A stretch of DNA of 38,978 bases, taken from positions 1-38,978 of the forward strand of contig CAZNNH010000043.1 in assembly GCA_964574335.1 (NCBI GenBank), read 5' to 3'. Source of the DNA: CAZNNH01 sp964574335 (GTDB lineage Bacteria; Acidobacteriota; Vicinamibacteria; Fen-336). The position numbers were made by a program, and so were the translations under genes. Position 1 is the first letter of the stretch. Each line of letters starts with the position of its first letter. Below the pieces are notes generated by a model. That model ran no database searches and was not told the origin of the DNA. It saw only the letters and a program-made list of their open reading frames with translations. Positions 31,065 through 38,942 of this stretch are shown here, in pieces.

Positions 31065-31086
31065 CTCGGGGTGGGGCTTCCAGAAT
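31058..31086 (+). promoter_or_regulatory. Promoter of the exported DUF4412-like gene
   Basis: TTGACA (31058-31063) and CAGAAT (31081-31086) with a 17-bp spacer, 33 bp before the ATG at 31120. The perfect -35 shares bases with the tRNA promoter on the other strand. Confidence 0.6.
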
Positions 31087-31119
31087 GGGCCGGTCCACAA
31101 AGAGACAAGGAGGCCCACG

Positions 31120-32022
31120 ATGTCCCGCTCCCGACTCGCCTGGGTGGCCGTCGCCGCCGCCGTTGCGCTGGCTCCATCCCTGGGCGCCCAGGAAACCACC
31201 CCGCCCAAGCGGGAGCTTCCCGCCGGTCTCGGCGGCGGTCCGGAGATGGTCACCGCCCACGCGTTGCTGGTCCGGATCGAGGCGCTGGCCCCCGACCTCT
31301 CGGCTCCCGAAGGCACCGCGACTGAGGCTCGGGCGCTGGTGGACCGGCTCAAGACGGAAGCCGTGGTCGAGAGCCGCTTTACGTTCGCCGGGGACGTCTC
31401 GATCCAGGAGATCCTGAGCGGCGACTTCCTCCTCCCGGCGGGCACCCTGGTGATGCACAAGGCCGGGAACCGCTACTTCGCCATCCTCGACCCGGTCCAG
31501 AAGACGTTCGTCCCGATGGACGCCGCCCAACTGCTCGCCGCGCTGGAGGGCGGGGCCGGCATCGAGAACAGCCAGTTCGACGCCAAGGTCGAGCACACCC
31601 GCGAGAAGCGTGACATCGCCGGCATCTCCTGCCGCAAGAGCATCGTCACCATCAAGTACGTGAGCGCGGTGCCGATCGAGAACGAGAAGGTCTTCGTCCA
31701 GAAGAAGAACGACATCGAGGTCTGGCACACCCCCGAGCTCCCGTCGGCGGCGGCCCAGGACCACCTCTTCTTCAAGTTCCAGAGCGACAAGACCGGCGTG
31801 GTCAAGAAGGTCCTGCAGACCGAGATCGGCTTCCCGATGGAGGTGCGGCTGGTGGCCACCCAGGTAGGGGCCAAGAAGGGCGAGACCCTCGAGCCCGGCT
31901 CCTTCCACTGGGTGGTGACCGAGGCCAAGGTGGGCAAGCTGGAGAAGGCGGACTTTCAGATCCCGCCCGAGGGCTACAAGCGGCTCGACAAGAACCCCTA
32001 CTTCAAGAGCCTGGCCCAGTAA
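31120..32022 (+). CDS. Exported protein of unknown function, DUF4412-like
   Basis: A 300-residue protein with a signal peptide (LAWVAVAAAVALAPSLGAQ, cleavage after GAQ). The mature part is mostly beta strands: FLLPAGTLVMHKAGNRYFA, ILDPVQKTFVPMDAAQLL, DIAGISCRKSIVTIKYV and a closing FQIPPEGYKRL. The pattern of a reported parameter, a metal-free hydrophobic core and the PPEGY ending resembles DUF4412-type envelope proteins; the match is by eye and not certain. The ATG follows AAGGAGG with 6 bases between. The gene converges with the LysM-FecR gene, and the two coding regions overlap by 20 bp at their 3' ends (32003-32022). A perfect TTGACA promoter lies upstream. Confidence 0.72.
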   Translation: MSRSRLAWVAVAAAVALAPSLGAQETTPPKRELPAGLGGGPEMVTAHALLVRIEALAPDLSAPEGTATEARALVDRLKTEAVVESRFTFAGDVSIQEILSGDFLLPAGTLVMHKAGNRYFAILDPVQKTFVPMDAAQLLAALEGGAGIENSQFDAKVEHTREKRDIAGISCRKSIVTIKYVSAVPIENEKVFVQKKNDIEVWHTPELPSAAAQDHLFFKFQSDKTGVVKKVLQTEIGFPMEVRLVATQVGAKKGETLEPGSFHWVVTEAKVGKLEKADFQIPPEGYKRLDKNPYFKSLAQ

Positions 32023-33151
32023 CCGGAGCGACCCGGCGGCGCGGCGGATGCGGCTTGCGCCACAGCGAGCGCACCGACATCGCGCGCGGCGGGCTCATGA
32101 AGCCGTCGAGGCCTGATGCGCTCACCGCGTTGACCCGCCAGTAGAGGTCGCCGAGTGGCAGGAGCTCCGGGATGGCCTGAGGCTCCGTCAGGTCGGTGAG
32201 GCGCGCGACGATCTCGGCGCAGGCCTCGTCACGGCAGACATCGACGGCATAGGCGACCGCGCCGTCGACCGGGTCCCACGAGAGCTTGGGGTTGGCATGG
32301 TCGAGGCGCGCCCCGGCCACCGGCCGCCACGGCTTCGGCGCCGGCAGCAGCCTCTCGGGCGGGGTGGGCCTGCCGTCCTTCGGGACCTGGGTCCCCATCC
32401 CGGCGGCGATCGCAACGGTCGACCCCGCCGCCTCGACCTGGCCGTCGCCTCGGAAGACCATCACCTGGGCGGTGCCCTCGGCGTTCCGGCGGGCGCGCGC
32501 CAGGGACGGGTCGTCGCGGCCCGGCCGAGCCCGGGCGCGTGCTCCCTCGATGAAGATCTCGATGTCCGACGGTGCCACGGCCGCTGGCTGGGCCTCGATG
32601 TCCGCCTGGCCCTGCTGGATCTCGAGCGACTTCCGGCTCACGCCCTCGAGGCGGGTCCCGGTGTCACGCAGGAACACCACCGACTGCTCGAAGACGCGCA
32701 GCCGAGAACCGTCCTCGAAGGCCAGCTCCGCCGAGGACTGGGCTCGGGTGCGGACGCCATCGCGTTCCTTGAGACGGTCGCCGAGCTGGGCCGGGACCCA
32801 CGGCTCGGGGTAGGGCTTCTCCTCCACGTCCTTGGCGATGGCGGTGATCTCCGCCGAGCGGCGGCCCAGGATGACCCGGATACGCTGGCCGGGGGCGAGA
32901 TGGTTCGGGTCGGCGATGTCGGGGTTGAGGCGCCAGTTCTCCTGCCAGGCGCTGGGGCTGCCCAGGTACAGCGTGGTGATCCCCTCGAGAGTCTCACCGG
33001 GCTTCACCTCGTGCCAGCCTACGAGCCCACTCGGTGCCTCCTCCCCGGCGTGCCTGGTCTCCGAGGCGGGCGAAGCCTCCGTCTGCGGCTGCGCCACGCC
33101 CGCCATCCCCAGGAGCAGGAACGCCGCCGACCATGTCGTCTTCTGCTTCAC
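32003..33151 (-). CDS. Exported LysM-FecR domain protein
   Basis: A 382-residue envelope protein. Signal peptide at residues 1-22 (TTWSAAFLLLGMAGVAQ). A LysM motif at about 46-95 (HEVKPGETLEGITTLYLGS, NRLNPD-like NWRLNPDIADPNHLAPGQ, IRVILG) should bind peptidoglycan. A FecR domain at about 120-250 has GDRLKERDGVRTRAQSSAE, LAFEDGSRLRVFEQSVV and later VFRGDGQVEAAGSTVAIAAG. A fibronectin-like beta-sandwich at about 285-365 has LSWDPVDGAVAYAVDVC. The GTG start has only a weak ribosome site. It follows the Ser/Thr kinase gene by 51 bp and is probably the last gene of that operon. Likely role: peptidoglycan-bound scaffold or sensor. Its 3' end overlaps the opposite gene. Confidence 0.85.
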   Translation of the reverse strand: MKQKTTWSAAFLLLGMAGVAQPQTEASPASETRHAGEEAPSGLVGWHEVKPGETLEGITTLYLGSPSAWQENWRLNPDIADPNHLAPGQRIRVILGRRSAEITAIAKDVEEKPYPEPWVPAQLGDRLKERDGVRTRAQSSAELAFEDGSRLRVFEQSVVFLRDTGTRLEGVSRKSLEIQQGQADIEAQPAAVAPSDIEIFIEGARARARPGRDDPSLARARRNAEGTAQVMVFRGDGQVEAAGSTVAIAAGMGTQVPKDGRPTPPERLLPAPKPWRPVAGARLDHANPKLSWDPVDGAVAYAVDVCRDEACAEIVARLTDLTEPQAIPELLPLGDLYWRVNAVSASGLDGFMSPPRAMSVRSLWRKPHPPRRRVAPVTGPGS

Positions 33152-33202
33152 TTGCCGCTCTACCCCACGATTCCCTGCGACCCCACGTCCCCCGCCCCAA
33201 GC

Positions 33203-35116
33203 TTACCTCGTGAGGGCACGGGTCGGGCCTTGCTCCCAAGCTGCGGGCACGGCTGGCGGCCCGGGGAAGCTCCAGCGCCAGCCCGCGGTCGCGGCCGCCG
33301 TCTCGAGCCTTTCCGCCGTCTCCCGCGCCGAAGCGGGGCGACGCGTCTCGGGCTGTGGCTCCAGGAGCCCCAGGACCAGCGCCGCCAGCTCCTCCGGGAT
33401 CCCGGGGCAGAGGGCCTCGAGCGGCTCCGGCCGCCTCACCTGGGTGCGCACCAGGACCTCTTGGACGGAGCTGGCCTCGAAGGGGGCCCGGCCCGCCAAC
33501 GCCTCGTACATGAGGACCCCCAGCCCGAAGAGGTCCCCAGTCGGTGTGTGGGGCTGGCCCGCCAGCGCCTCCGGAGGGATGTAGCCCGGGGTCCCGACCA
33601 CCACCGGCCCGCTGGGCATCGAGGCAACGGCAGCGGCGATGCCGAAGTCGGTGACCTTGATCGAGCCGTCACTCCCGAGCAGCACGTTGCTCGGCTTGAT
33701 GTCGCGGTGCACCACCCCGTGGGAGTGCGCGGCGGACAGTCCCCGAGCCACCGCCGCCGCCAGGGGGACCAGCAGCTCGGGGGGCAGGCGGATCATCTGG
33801 CACAGCAGGGTGTGGAGGTCGGTGCCTTTGACCAGCTCCATGGCGATGAACGAGACCTGTCCCGCGTCCTCCACGTCGTAGACGGCGACGATGTTGGCGT
33901 GGCTCAGCCTCGCCAGGGTGATGGCCTCCTTGAGCAGCCCGGTCTGAGCGGCGGCGTGCCGCTCGCTGGGCTCGCCCTCCTCCAGGTGGACCGTCTTCAG
34001 GGCCACCTCGCGCTGCAGCTTGGGGTCGAAACCCCGGAACACGGTACCCATCCCGCCGGAGCCGAGGACCTCCATCACCAGGTAGCGGCCCAGGAAGATC
34101 CGGTCCAGCGCCTCGCGGTCCTGGGTTTGACGTTCGAGCACGGCGACGCCGGCGCGGAGCTGGGCGATCTCGTCGCCGGCTGGTGGCCGCTGGCCGATTC
34201 GGGCCAGCCTCTGCTGCGCGGCGATCAAGGCTCGGGCCGGCCGGACCACGGACGCGTAGGCCAACCCGGAAAGGAGAGCGGTGAGGGCGAGCGCCACCGC
34301 CACCGCCACCAGCGACTGGCGCTGCATCTGGACCGCCACCTGCTCCGCGATCCGGACCGGCTGTCGCGAGAGGACGTACCAGCCGCTGCGGGTCAGCGGG
34401 GCGTAGGCGCCCAGGGAGGCCCCGTCTCCCGTGCCCACGAAACGGCTGGCTCCGGAAACGTGCCCGGTACGGGCCGCCGCGAGCATGCTGGGCGGGAACG
34501 CCTCCAGGGTCACCCCCGGCTCCGACGCCACCACCACGCCGTCCGGATCGCTGATCGCCGCGATCACCGCCTCGCGCCCCAGCTCCTCGTTCCGCATCAA
34601 CGACTCGAGCGGCGAGGCGTCGATGACCGCGCGCAGTCGTCCCACGTCGCCCGGAAGCGGGGTGGTCAGCCGCAGCCAGAGGGCGCCCAGCTCGCGGCGT
34701 GGGACCAGCGTGCGATCGGTGGGGGCAGCCAGCACCGCGGCCACGATCTCGGCGCGGGCTCGGCTCTGGACCCTGAGCACCTCGCCGCCCTTCCGGTTCT
34801 CGAGCACCAGGCCCACGATCAGCGGTTGTGCCTGCAGCAGGCCCGCCAACAGATCCTGAGCGCCCGCGGAGCGGGGGTTCGCCGACAGCTCGGGGTTCAA
34901 GGCGACCGCCTCGACCCCTTGCTGCACGGCATCCAGGAACGACTCGATCCGGGCCGCGCTGGAGCGCGCTGCCACCGCGTGGGTTCGCAGCACCTGGTCG
35001 GTCACCGCCTCTCGGTTCAGCCTGACGAGATAGGGGATCACGGCCAGCGGGATGAGCCCGACCGCGGCCAGAGCCAGGCTGAAGCGGGTCAGCAGGTTGA
35101 GCCCCTTCAGCCGCAT
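33203..35116 (-). CDS. Membrane Ser/Thr protein kinase with extracytoplasmic sensor
   Basis: A 637-residue receptor-like kinase with an unusual order: the sensor is N-terminal and the kinase C-terminal. TM1 about 9-31; extracytoplasmic dCache-like region about 32-267 (ISDPDGVVVASEPG and YAPLTRSGWYVLSRQP are typical PAS-like strands); TM2 about 268-291; a HAMP-like linker; kinase domain about 344-610. Catalytic motifs are complete: G-loop GSGGMGTVFRGFD, VALKTVHL, HRDIKPSNVLL, TDFGIAAAV, GTPGYIPPEAL. It should phosphorylate Ser/Thr on partners. The triple-FHA transporter is encoded 10 bp upstream and is the obvious candidate. The ATG at 35116 follows GAGAGG. Confidence 0.93.
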   Translation of the reverse strand: MRLKGLNLLTRFSLALAAVGLIPLAVIPYLVRLNREAVTDQVLRTHAVAARSSAARIESFLDAVQQGVEAVALNPELSANPRSAGAQDLLAGLLQAQPLIVGLVLENRKGGEVLRVQSRARAEIVAAVLAAPTDRTLVPRRELGALWLRLTTPLPGDVGRLRAVIDASPLESLMRNEELGREAVIAAISDPDGVVVASEPGVTLEAFPPSMLAAARTGHVSGASRFVGTGDGASLGAYAPLTRSGWYVLSRQPVRIAEQVAVQMQRQSLVAVAVALALTALLSGLAYASVVRPARALIAAQQRLARIGQRPPAGDEIAQLRAGVAVLERQTQDREALDRIFLGRYLVMEVLGSGGMGTVFRGFDPKLQREVALKTVHLEEGEPSERHAAAQTGLLKEAITLARLSHANIVAVYDVEDAGQVSFIAMELVKGTDLHTLLCQMIRLPPELLVPLAAAVARGLSAAHSHGVVHRDIKPSNVLLGSDGSIKVTDFGIAAAVASMPSGPVVVGTPGYIPPEALAGQPHTPTGDLFGLGVLMYEALAGRAPFEASSVQEVLVRTQVRRPEPLEALCPGIPEELAALVLGLLEPQPETRRPASARETAERLETAAATAGWRWSFPGPPAVPAAWEQGPTRALTR

Positions 35117-35126
35117 GGAACCTCTC

Positions 35127-37976
35127 TCACGCCCGGAGGTCCAGGCGCCTGACCAGCAGGGCGGTGGCGCCGAGCAGCAGGGCGCCGATGCCGCCCAGGC
35201 ACAGCAAGTCGACGATCGCCGGCCGCCAACGCCCGAGGGCGGCGGGCAGCCGGTCTCCGAGGCTCCGCGGCAACGAGGCGGTCCAGGTGAGCTCGATCGC
35301 GCTCCGGTAGCTGAGCATCGGGTAGCCATCGGTGAGCATCGACTGCAGGCGGTCCTTGGTCATGAGGACGGGCGTCCCGTCCTTCAGCCGCGACTCCACC
35401 GTGTCGTCGTCCAGGGCCTCGGCCGGCCCCAGCGCCACCTGGCGCATCAGGTCGTACGCCCACCAGGCCGGCATCGCCCGCGCCACCAGGCCCGACGGTC
35501 CCTTCATGTCCATCTGCACCGCCGGGCTGGTGAAGAGCACCTGGGGGATCAGCAGGAGCGGCAGCAGCGTCATCGCCCGATCGGCGGTCTTGGCCACCGC
35601 CGACAGGCACAGCCCCAGCAGGATCCCGACCACCGAGGAGAGCAGCATGCTGGGCAGCAGCAGGAGGAAGTGGCCGGGGACGCCGAACCAGGTGTCGAGG
35701 ATCGCCAGGAACAGCACGCACTGGAGAAGCGCCAGCAGGCTCAGCACCCCGAGCTTGCTCAGCAGGTAGGGGACGAGGCCCAGGCCCACCATCCGCTCGC
35801 GCAGGTAGATGGCCCGCTCCTTGACCAGCTCGCGGGCCGCGTTCGAGCAGCCGAACCAGACCGCGGTGAGGGCGAGCAGGAACAGGATCGTGTTCTTGGG
35901 CTTGGTGTAGGCGATGTCGCTCTCGCCGTAGAGCAGCGACAGGCCGATCAGGCCCGCGATCAGCGGGGCCTGCAGCACCAGCAGCGAGGCGTTTCGGGGG
36001 TCGCGGGTCAGCGTCTCCAGGTAGCGGCGGAAGAGCACGCCGAGCTGGGAGGGCCCGGCGCGTCGCGGCGCCTTGGCAGGCGGCTTCTCGGCCGGCCCGG
36101 GCGGCGCCGGCGCCGGTCCCGCCTGCAGCGGTTCGGCGACCAGCCGCTGGTGGAGCTCCGAGGCCCGGAACCGCGACTGCCAGCTCGCCGCGTCCTTCTC
36201 CTTGAGCCGGGAGTACAGCTCCACCATGTGGCCGATCCGGAAGTAGGCCCTCGAGTCGGCGGGGGGACCGAAGAAGGCCAGCCGGCCGTCGACCAGGAGC
36301 GCCACCGTGTCGCACAGGTGGATGTTGTCGAGGGTGTGGGTCACCAGCGCCACCGTCTTGCCTTTGTAGGCGAGCTCCCGGAGCATCAGCATCAGGGCCT
36401 CTTCCAGGCCCGGGTCGAGGCCGCTGGTGGGCTCGTCGAGGAACAGCAGCCCCGGCTCGGTGAGCAGCTCGGTGGCGATCGAGACCCGCTTGCGCTGGCC
36501 GCCGGAGAGGCGGTGGATCGGCGTGTCGCGCCGCTCGCCCAGCTCCAGCGTCGCCATCACCTCGTCCACGCGCCGCGCCCGCTCGCCGGCCGTGGTGTCC
36601 GGAGGCAGGCGGAGCCGCGCCGTGTAGTCGAGGCAGCGGAAGACCGTCAGCTCGCGGTGGACGACGTCGTCCTGAGGCACGTAGCCGAGCCCCGACTTGA
36701 GCGCCGCGAACTCCCGGTACAGGTCGCGGCCGTTGAGCAGCACCCGTCCACTGCCGGCGGGGCGCGCCCCGGAGAGGGCGCCGAGCAGCGTCGACTTGCC
36801 GGCCCCGGAGGGGCCGATCAGCGCCGTGAACGAGCCGGGCGGAAGGCAGAGCGAGACGCCGTCGAGGATGCGGCGGCTGCCGGCCTGGACCGAGAGCTGG
36901 TCGGCGTCCAGGCGGACGCGGCTGCGGGTGTCGCGGACCAGCAGCCGCTCCTCGACGAGCTGCAGCTCGAAGGGGCCGACCACCAACCGGTCGCCGTCCG
37001 AGATGAGAGCGCTCTCGACCGGACGGCCGCCGACGTAGGTCCCGTTCGCGCTCCCCAGGTCCTCGACCCGGAACCCGTCGGGGCCGCGGGTCAGACGGGC
37101 GTGGCGCTTGCTGACGATGGGGGAGTCGAGGTGCAGGTCGGCCTCGGGGTCCCGGCCGATGAGCAACGGCGCCTCGCCGAGCGGTCGCTCCTCGAGCAGC
37201 CGCCGCCCCTCTCCCTTGGCTGCCAGCTCGGCGAAGCCGGGGATGACCACCGTCGCCTGGGCCTCGCTTTCGGGCTTCTGGAAGCGCAGCTCCATCTTCG
37301 GCCCGCCCGGCCCCAGCTCGATCCGGTCGCCGTCCCGGACCCGGGCGCGTTCGATGCGGCGGCCGCTCAGGTAGGTGCCGTTGGTACTCTCCAGGTCCAT
37401 CAGCACGTAGCCGCCCTCGAGCCGGACCAGCTTGGCGTGCTGGGCCGAGACGATGGGGTCGTCCGGCGTGGATACCGCGTTCGAGGCCGCGCGCCCGAAG
37501 CGGACCGTGGACCCGGCCTGGTGGACGACGTCTCCGGCACGGGCGCCCGACTCGAAACGAAGCTCGATCCGGGTGCCGGCGGGGACCTCCTCGGGCTCGC
37601 GGTCGTCGAAGGGCTCGGGGGCCTCGGAGGTGGGGAGCTGGGCGGGGTCCACCATCACCGTGCCGCCGTCCGCCTGCAGCCCGACGCGCACGCGTGGCCC
37701 ACCCTGGCCCAGCTCGAAGACGTCGCCGTCGTGAAGCTCGACCTCGCTCACCCGCTCGCCGTCGTGGTAGGTGCCGGTGCTGCTGTCCAGGTCGCGCAGG
37801 CGGAGCACGCCGCCCTCTTCCGTGATCGAGGCGTGGCGGCGGCTGACCCGGCGCTCCTCCGGGGCGAACAGGATCTCGGCCTGCTGCGGGTCGCGCCCCA
37901 GCACCACCCTCGGGGCGTCGACCTCGCGCACCCGGCCGGCCAGGCTCCCGCTCAGGAAGACGAGGCGGTACCTCAT
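35127..37976 (-). CDS. Triple-FHA ABCG-type ABC transporter
   Basis: A 949-residue fusion. FHA1 is about 20-90, FHA2 about 155-222, FHA3 about 270-335. The ABC ATPase follows (about 355-585) with Walker A GPSGAGKST (388-396), signature LSGGQRKR and Walker B LLFLDEPTSGLD. An ABC2/ABCG membrane domain with six or so helices (about 690-945) closes it. FHA3 is canonical (GRDPEAD, SKRHARL, SANGTYVGG). FHA1 lacks the Asn of the NGT motif (SSTGTY), and FHA2 has SAQHA in place of SRRHA, so only some may bind phospho-threonine. Mycobacterial Rv1747 is a known two-FHA relative phosphorylated by PknF. The ATG overlaps the small upstream gene as ATGA. Cargo unknown. Confidence 0.94.
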   Translation of the reverse strand: MRYRLVFLSGSLAGRVREVDAPRVVLGRDPQQAEILFAPEERRVSRRHASITEEGGVLRLRDLDSSTGTYHDGERVSEVELHDGDVFELGQGGPRVRVGLQADGGTVMVDPAQLPTSEAPEPFDDREPEEVPAGTRIELRFESGARAGDVVHQAGSTVRFGRAASNAVSTPDDPIVSAQHAKLVRLEGGYVLMDLESTNGTYLSGRRIERARVRDGDRIELGPGGPKMELRFQKPESEAQATVVIPGFAELAAKGEGRRLLEERPLGEAPLLIGRDPEADLHLDSPIVSKRHARLTRGPDGFRVEDLGSANGTYVGGRPVESALISDGDRLVVGPFELQLVEERLLVRDTRSRVRLDADQLSVQAGSRRILDGVSLCLPPGSFTALIGPSGAGKSTLLGALSGARPAGSGRVLLNGRDLYREFAALKSGLGYVPQDDVVHRELTVFRCLDYTARLRLPPDTTAGERARRVDEVMATLELGERRDTPIHRLSGGQRKRVSIATELLTEPGLLFLDEPTSGLDPGLEEALMLMLRELAYKGKTVALVTHTLDNIHLCDTVALLVDGRLAFFGPPADSRAYFRIGHMVELYSRLKEKDAASWQSRFRASELHQRLVAEPLQAGPAPAPPGPAEKPPAKAPRRAGPSQLGVLFRRYLETLTRDPRNASLLVLQAPLIAGLIGLSLLYGESDIAYTKPKNTILFLLALTAVWFGCSNAARELVKERAIYLRERMVGLGLVPYLLSKLGVLSLLALLQCVLFLAILDTWFGVPGHFLLLLPSMLLSSVVGILLGLCLSAVAKTADRAMTLLPLLLIPQVLFTSPAVQMDMKGPSGLVARAMPAWWAYDLMRQVALGPAEALDDDTVESRLKDGTPVLMTKDRLQSMLTDGYPMLSYRSAIELTWTASLPRSLGDRLPAALGRWRPAIVDLLCLGGIGALLLGATALLVRRLDLRA

Positions 37977-38137
37977 CGGCCCGGGTCGGCGTAGAGACGC
38001 AGCACCCACTCCTTGAACCAGGGGGGGCGGGCCAGCAGCAGGTAGGCGGCGGCCAGGCCGGTCAGCGGCAGGAAGAACACCACCAGGTCGACCAGGAGGA
38101 TGGTGACGGCGAGGAGCACCCTGTCTGCGAGGCTCAC
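37973..38137 (-). CDS. 54-residue membrane protein at the head of the kinase-transporter operon
   Basis: A short frame easily missed by gene finders: GTG at 38137 with GGAGGAG 4 bases upstream, ending at a TGA that overlaps the transporter ATG as ATGA. The product begins SLADRVLLAVTILLVDLVVF, continues through a second hydrophobic stretch (LTGLAAAYLLLAR), and ends with basic and aromatic residues PPWFKEWVLRLYADPGR. One long or two short membrane helices are likely. No family recognised. A good ribosome site, the coupling overlap and the sensible topology argue that it is real and functionally tied to the transporter. A TACAAT (38185-38180, minus strand) could be its -10 box, without a clear -35. 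Confidence 0.78.
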   Translation of the reverse strand: MSLADRVLLAVTILLVDLVVFFLPLTGLAAAYLLLARPPWFKEWVLRLYADPGR

Positions 38138-38215
38138 GTGACTCCTCCAGAATAGCCGCCGTGTGCGGCCGGTCGGGCGATTGTAGCCGACGCGGTGGAT
38201 TATCCTGTTCCGAGG

Positions 38216-38899
38216 ATGGTCGCGCGTCTCGAGCTCGGCTACCGCACCCGCTATCGGCGGCTGCTCGGGCGGGCGGGCCGAGAGCCGCCAGAAGCCGCGG
38301 TCGCAGGCCTGGTCGAGCGGGCCCGGCGACTTCGCCAGGCGGAAGGGCTGACGCTTGGAGAGGCCCTGGAGCGGGTGCTTCGGCAGGCGCGCGACGAGCT
38401 GGGTCTCGCGGCGGCGACCGAAGCAGCTCCCGCCGACCTCGAGCTGCTGTGCGATGGGGCGCTCGTCGGCCTGACCCGCTGGCTGTGGGCGGCCGGCCTC
38501 CCCGCCCGAGCCTTCCCCGGGGCGCCGGCCGCCGCCCTGCTCGGGCGGGCCCGGCGATCGGGTCGGATCCTGCTGACCACCGATAGCCGTCTCATGGAGC
38601 GCCGTCTGGTCACCCGCGGGGTCGTCCGCGCGCTGTGGGTCCCGAGCTCACTCGGCCGGGCGGAGCAGCTCGGGGCGGTGCTGGCGGACCTGGGGTACCG
38701 ACCGGGCGCGCCCCGCTGCATGGCCTGTGGCGGCCGGCTCCGCGTGGTCCCGAAGCAGGAGGTCCGCGACCGGATCCCGCCCCGCACGGCGCGCTGGAAG
38801 GACGAGTACTTCGTCTGCGTCGACTGCGGCCAGCTCTTCTGGGAGGGGACCCACTGGCAGCGGATCCAGTCGTGCCTCGCCGCGTGCTTGGGGACATGA
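38216..38899 (+). CDS. Mut7-C RNase-domain protein with zinc ribbon
   Basis: A 227-residue protein. Residues 1-70 are helical and Arg-rich (RTRYRRLLGRAGREPP, ARRLRQAEGLTLGEAL). The Mut7-C domain, a PIN-like nuclease fold, begins at about 78: LELLCDGALVGLTRWLWAAG with the first catalytic Asp, then ILLTTDSRLMERR with the second. A zinc ribbon closes it: CMACGG and CVDCG, followed by FWEGTHWQRIQ. Family members have the form RCPxCNGxL...VPPxV...EFYxCxxCGxVYWxGSHW, so the match is strong. Possible role: RNA cleavage. The ATG at 38216 is preferred because the domain follows it; a GTG at 38195 is an alternative with no better ribosome site. The stop codon lies within a REP-like element. Confidence 0.85.
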   Translation: MVARLELGYRTRYRRLLGRAGREPPEAAVAGLVERARRLRQAEGLTLGEALERVLRQARDELGLAAATEAAPADLELLCDGALVGLTRWLWAAGLPARAFPGAPAAALLGRARRSGRILLTTDSRLMERRLVTRGVVRALWVPSSLGRAEQLGAVLADLGYRPGAPRCMACGGRLRVVPKQEVRDRIPPRTARWKDEYFVCVDCGQLFWEGTHWQRIQSCLAACLGT

Positions 38900-38942
38900 C
38901 CGGGTTTCCCCCGTGTCGCCGTGGAAACCCGGATCGTGTCCC
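38890..38942. repeat. REP-like palindromic element, third copy
   Basis: GGGGACATGACCGGGTTTCC (38890-38909) and GGAAACCCGGATCGTGTCCC (38923-38942) flank 13 bases. The arms pair with a bulge where the left reads ATGACC and the right GGATCGT, as in the copies at 4971-5179. The TGA at 38897-38899 inside the left arm is the stop codon of the Mut7-C gene. Confidence 0.85.

Noticed and set aside
32297..35152. A 951-codon open frame antisense to the LysM-FecR and kinase genes
   Set aside because: It spans two real genes and their gap, has no ribosome site and encodes only His/Arg/Gly-rich sequence.
35052..37994. A 980-codon open frame antisense to the FHA transporter
   Set aside because: The minus strand has three FHA domains and a complete ABC ATPase; the plus frame shows no domain and the biased composition of a shadow frame.
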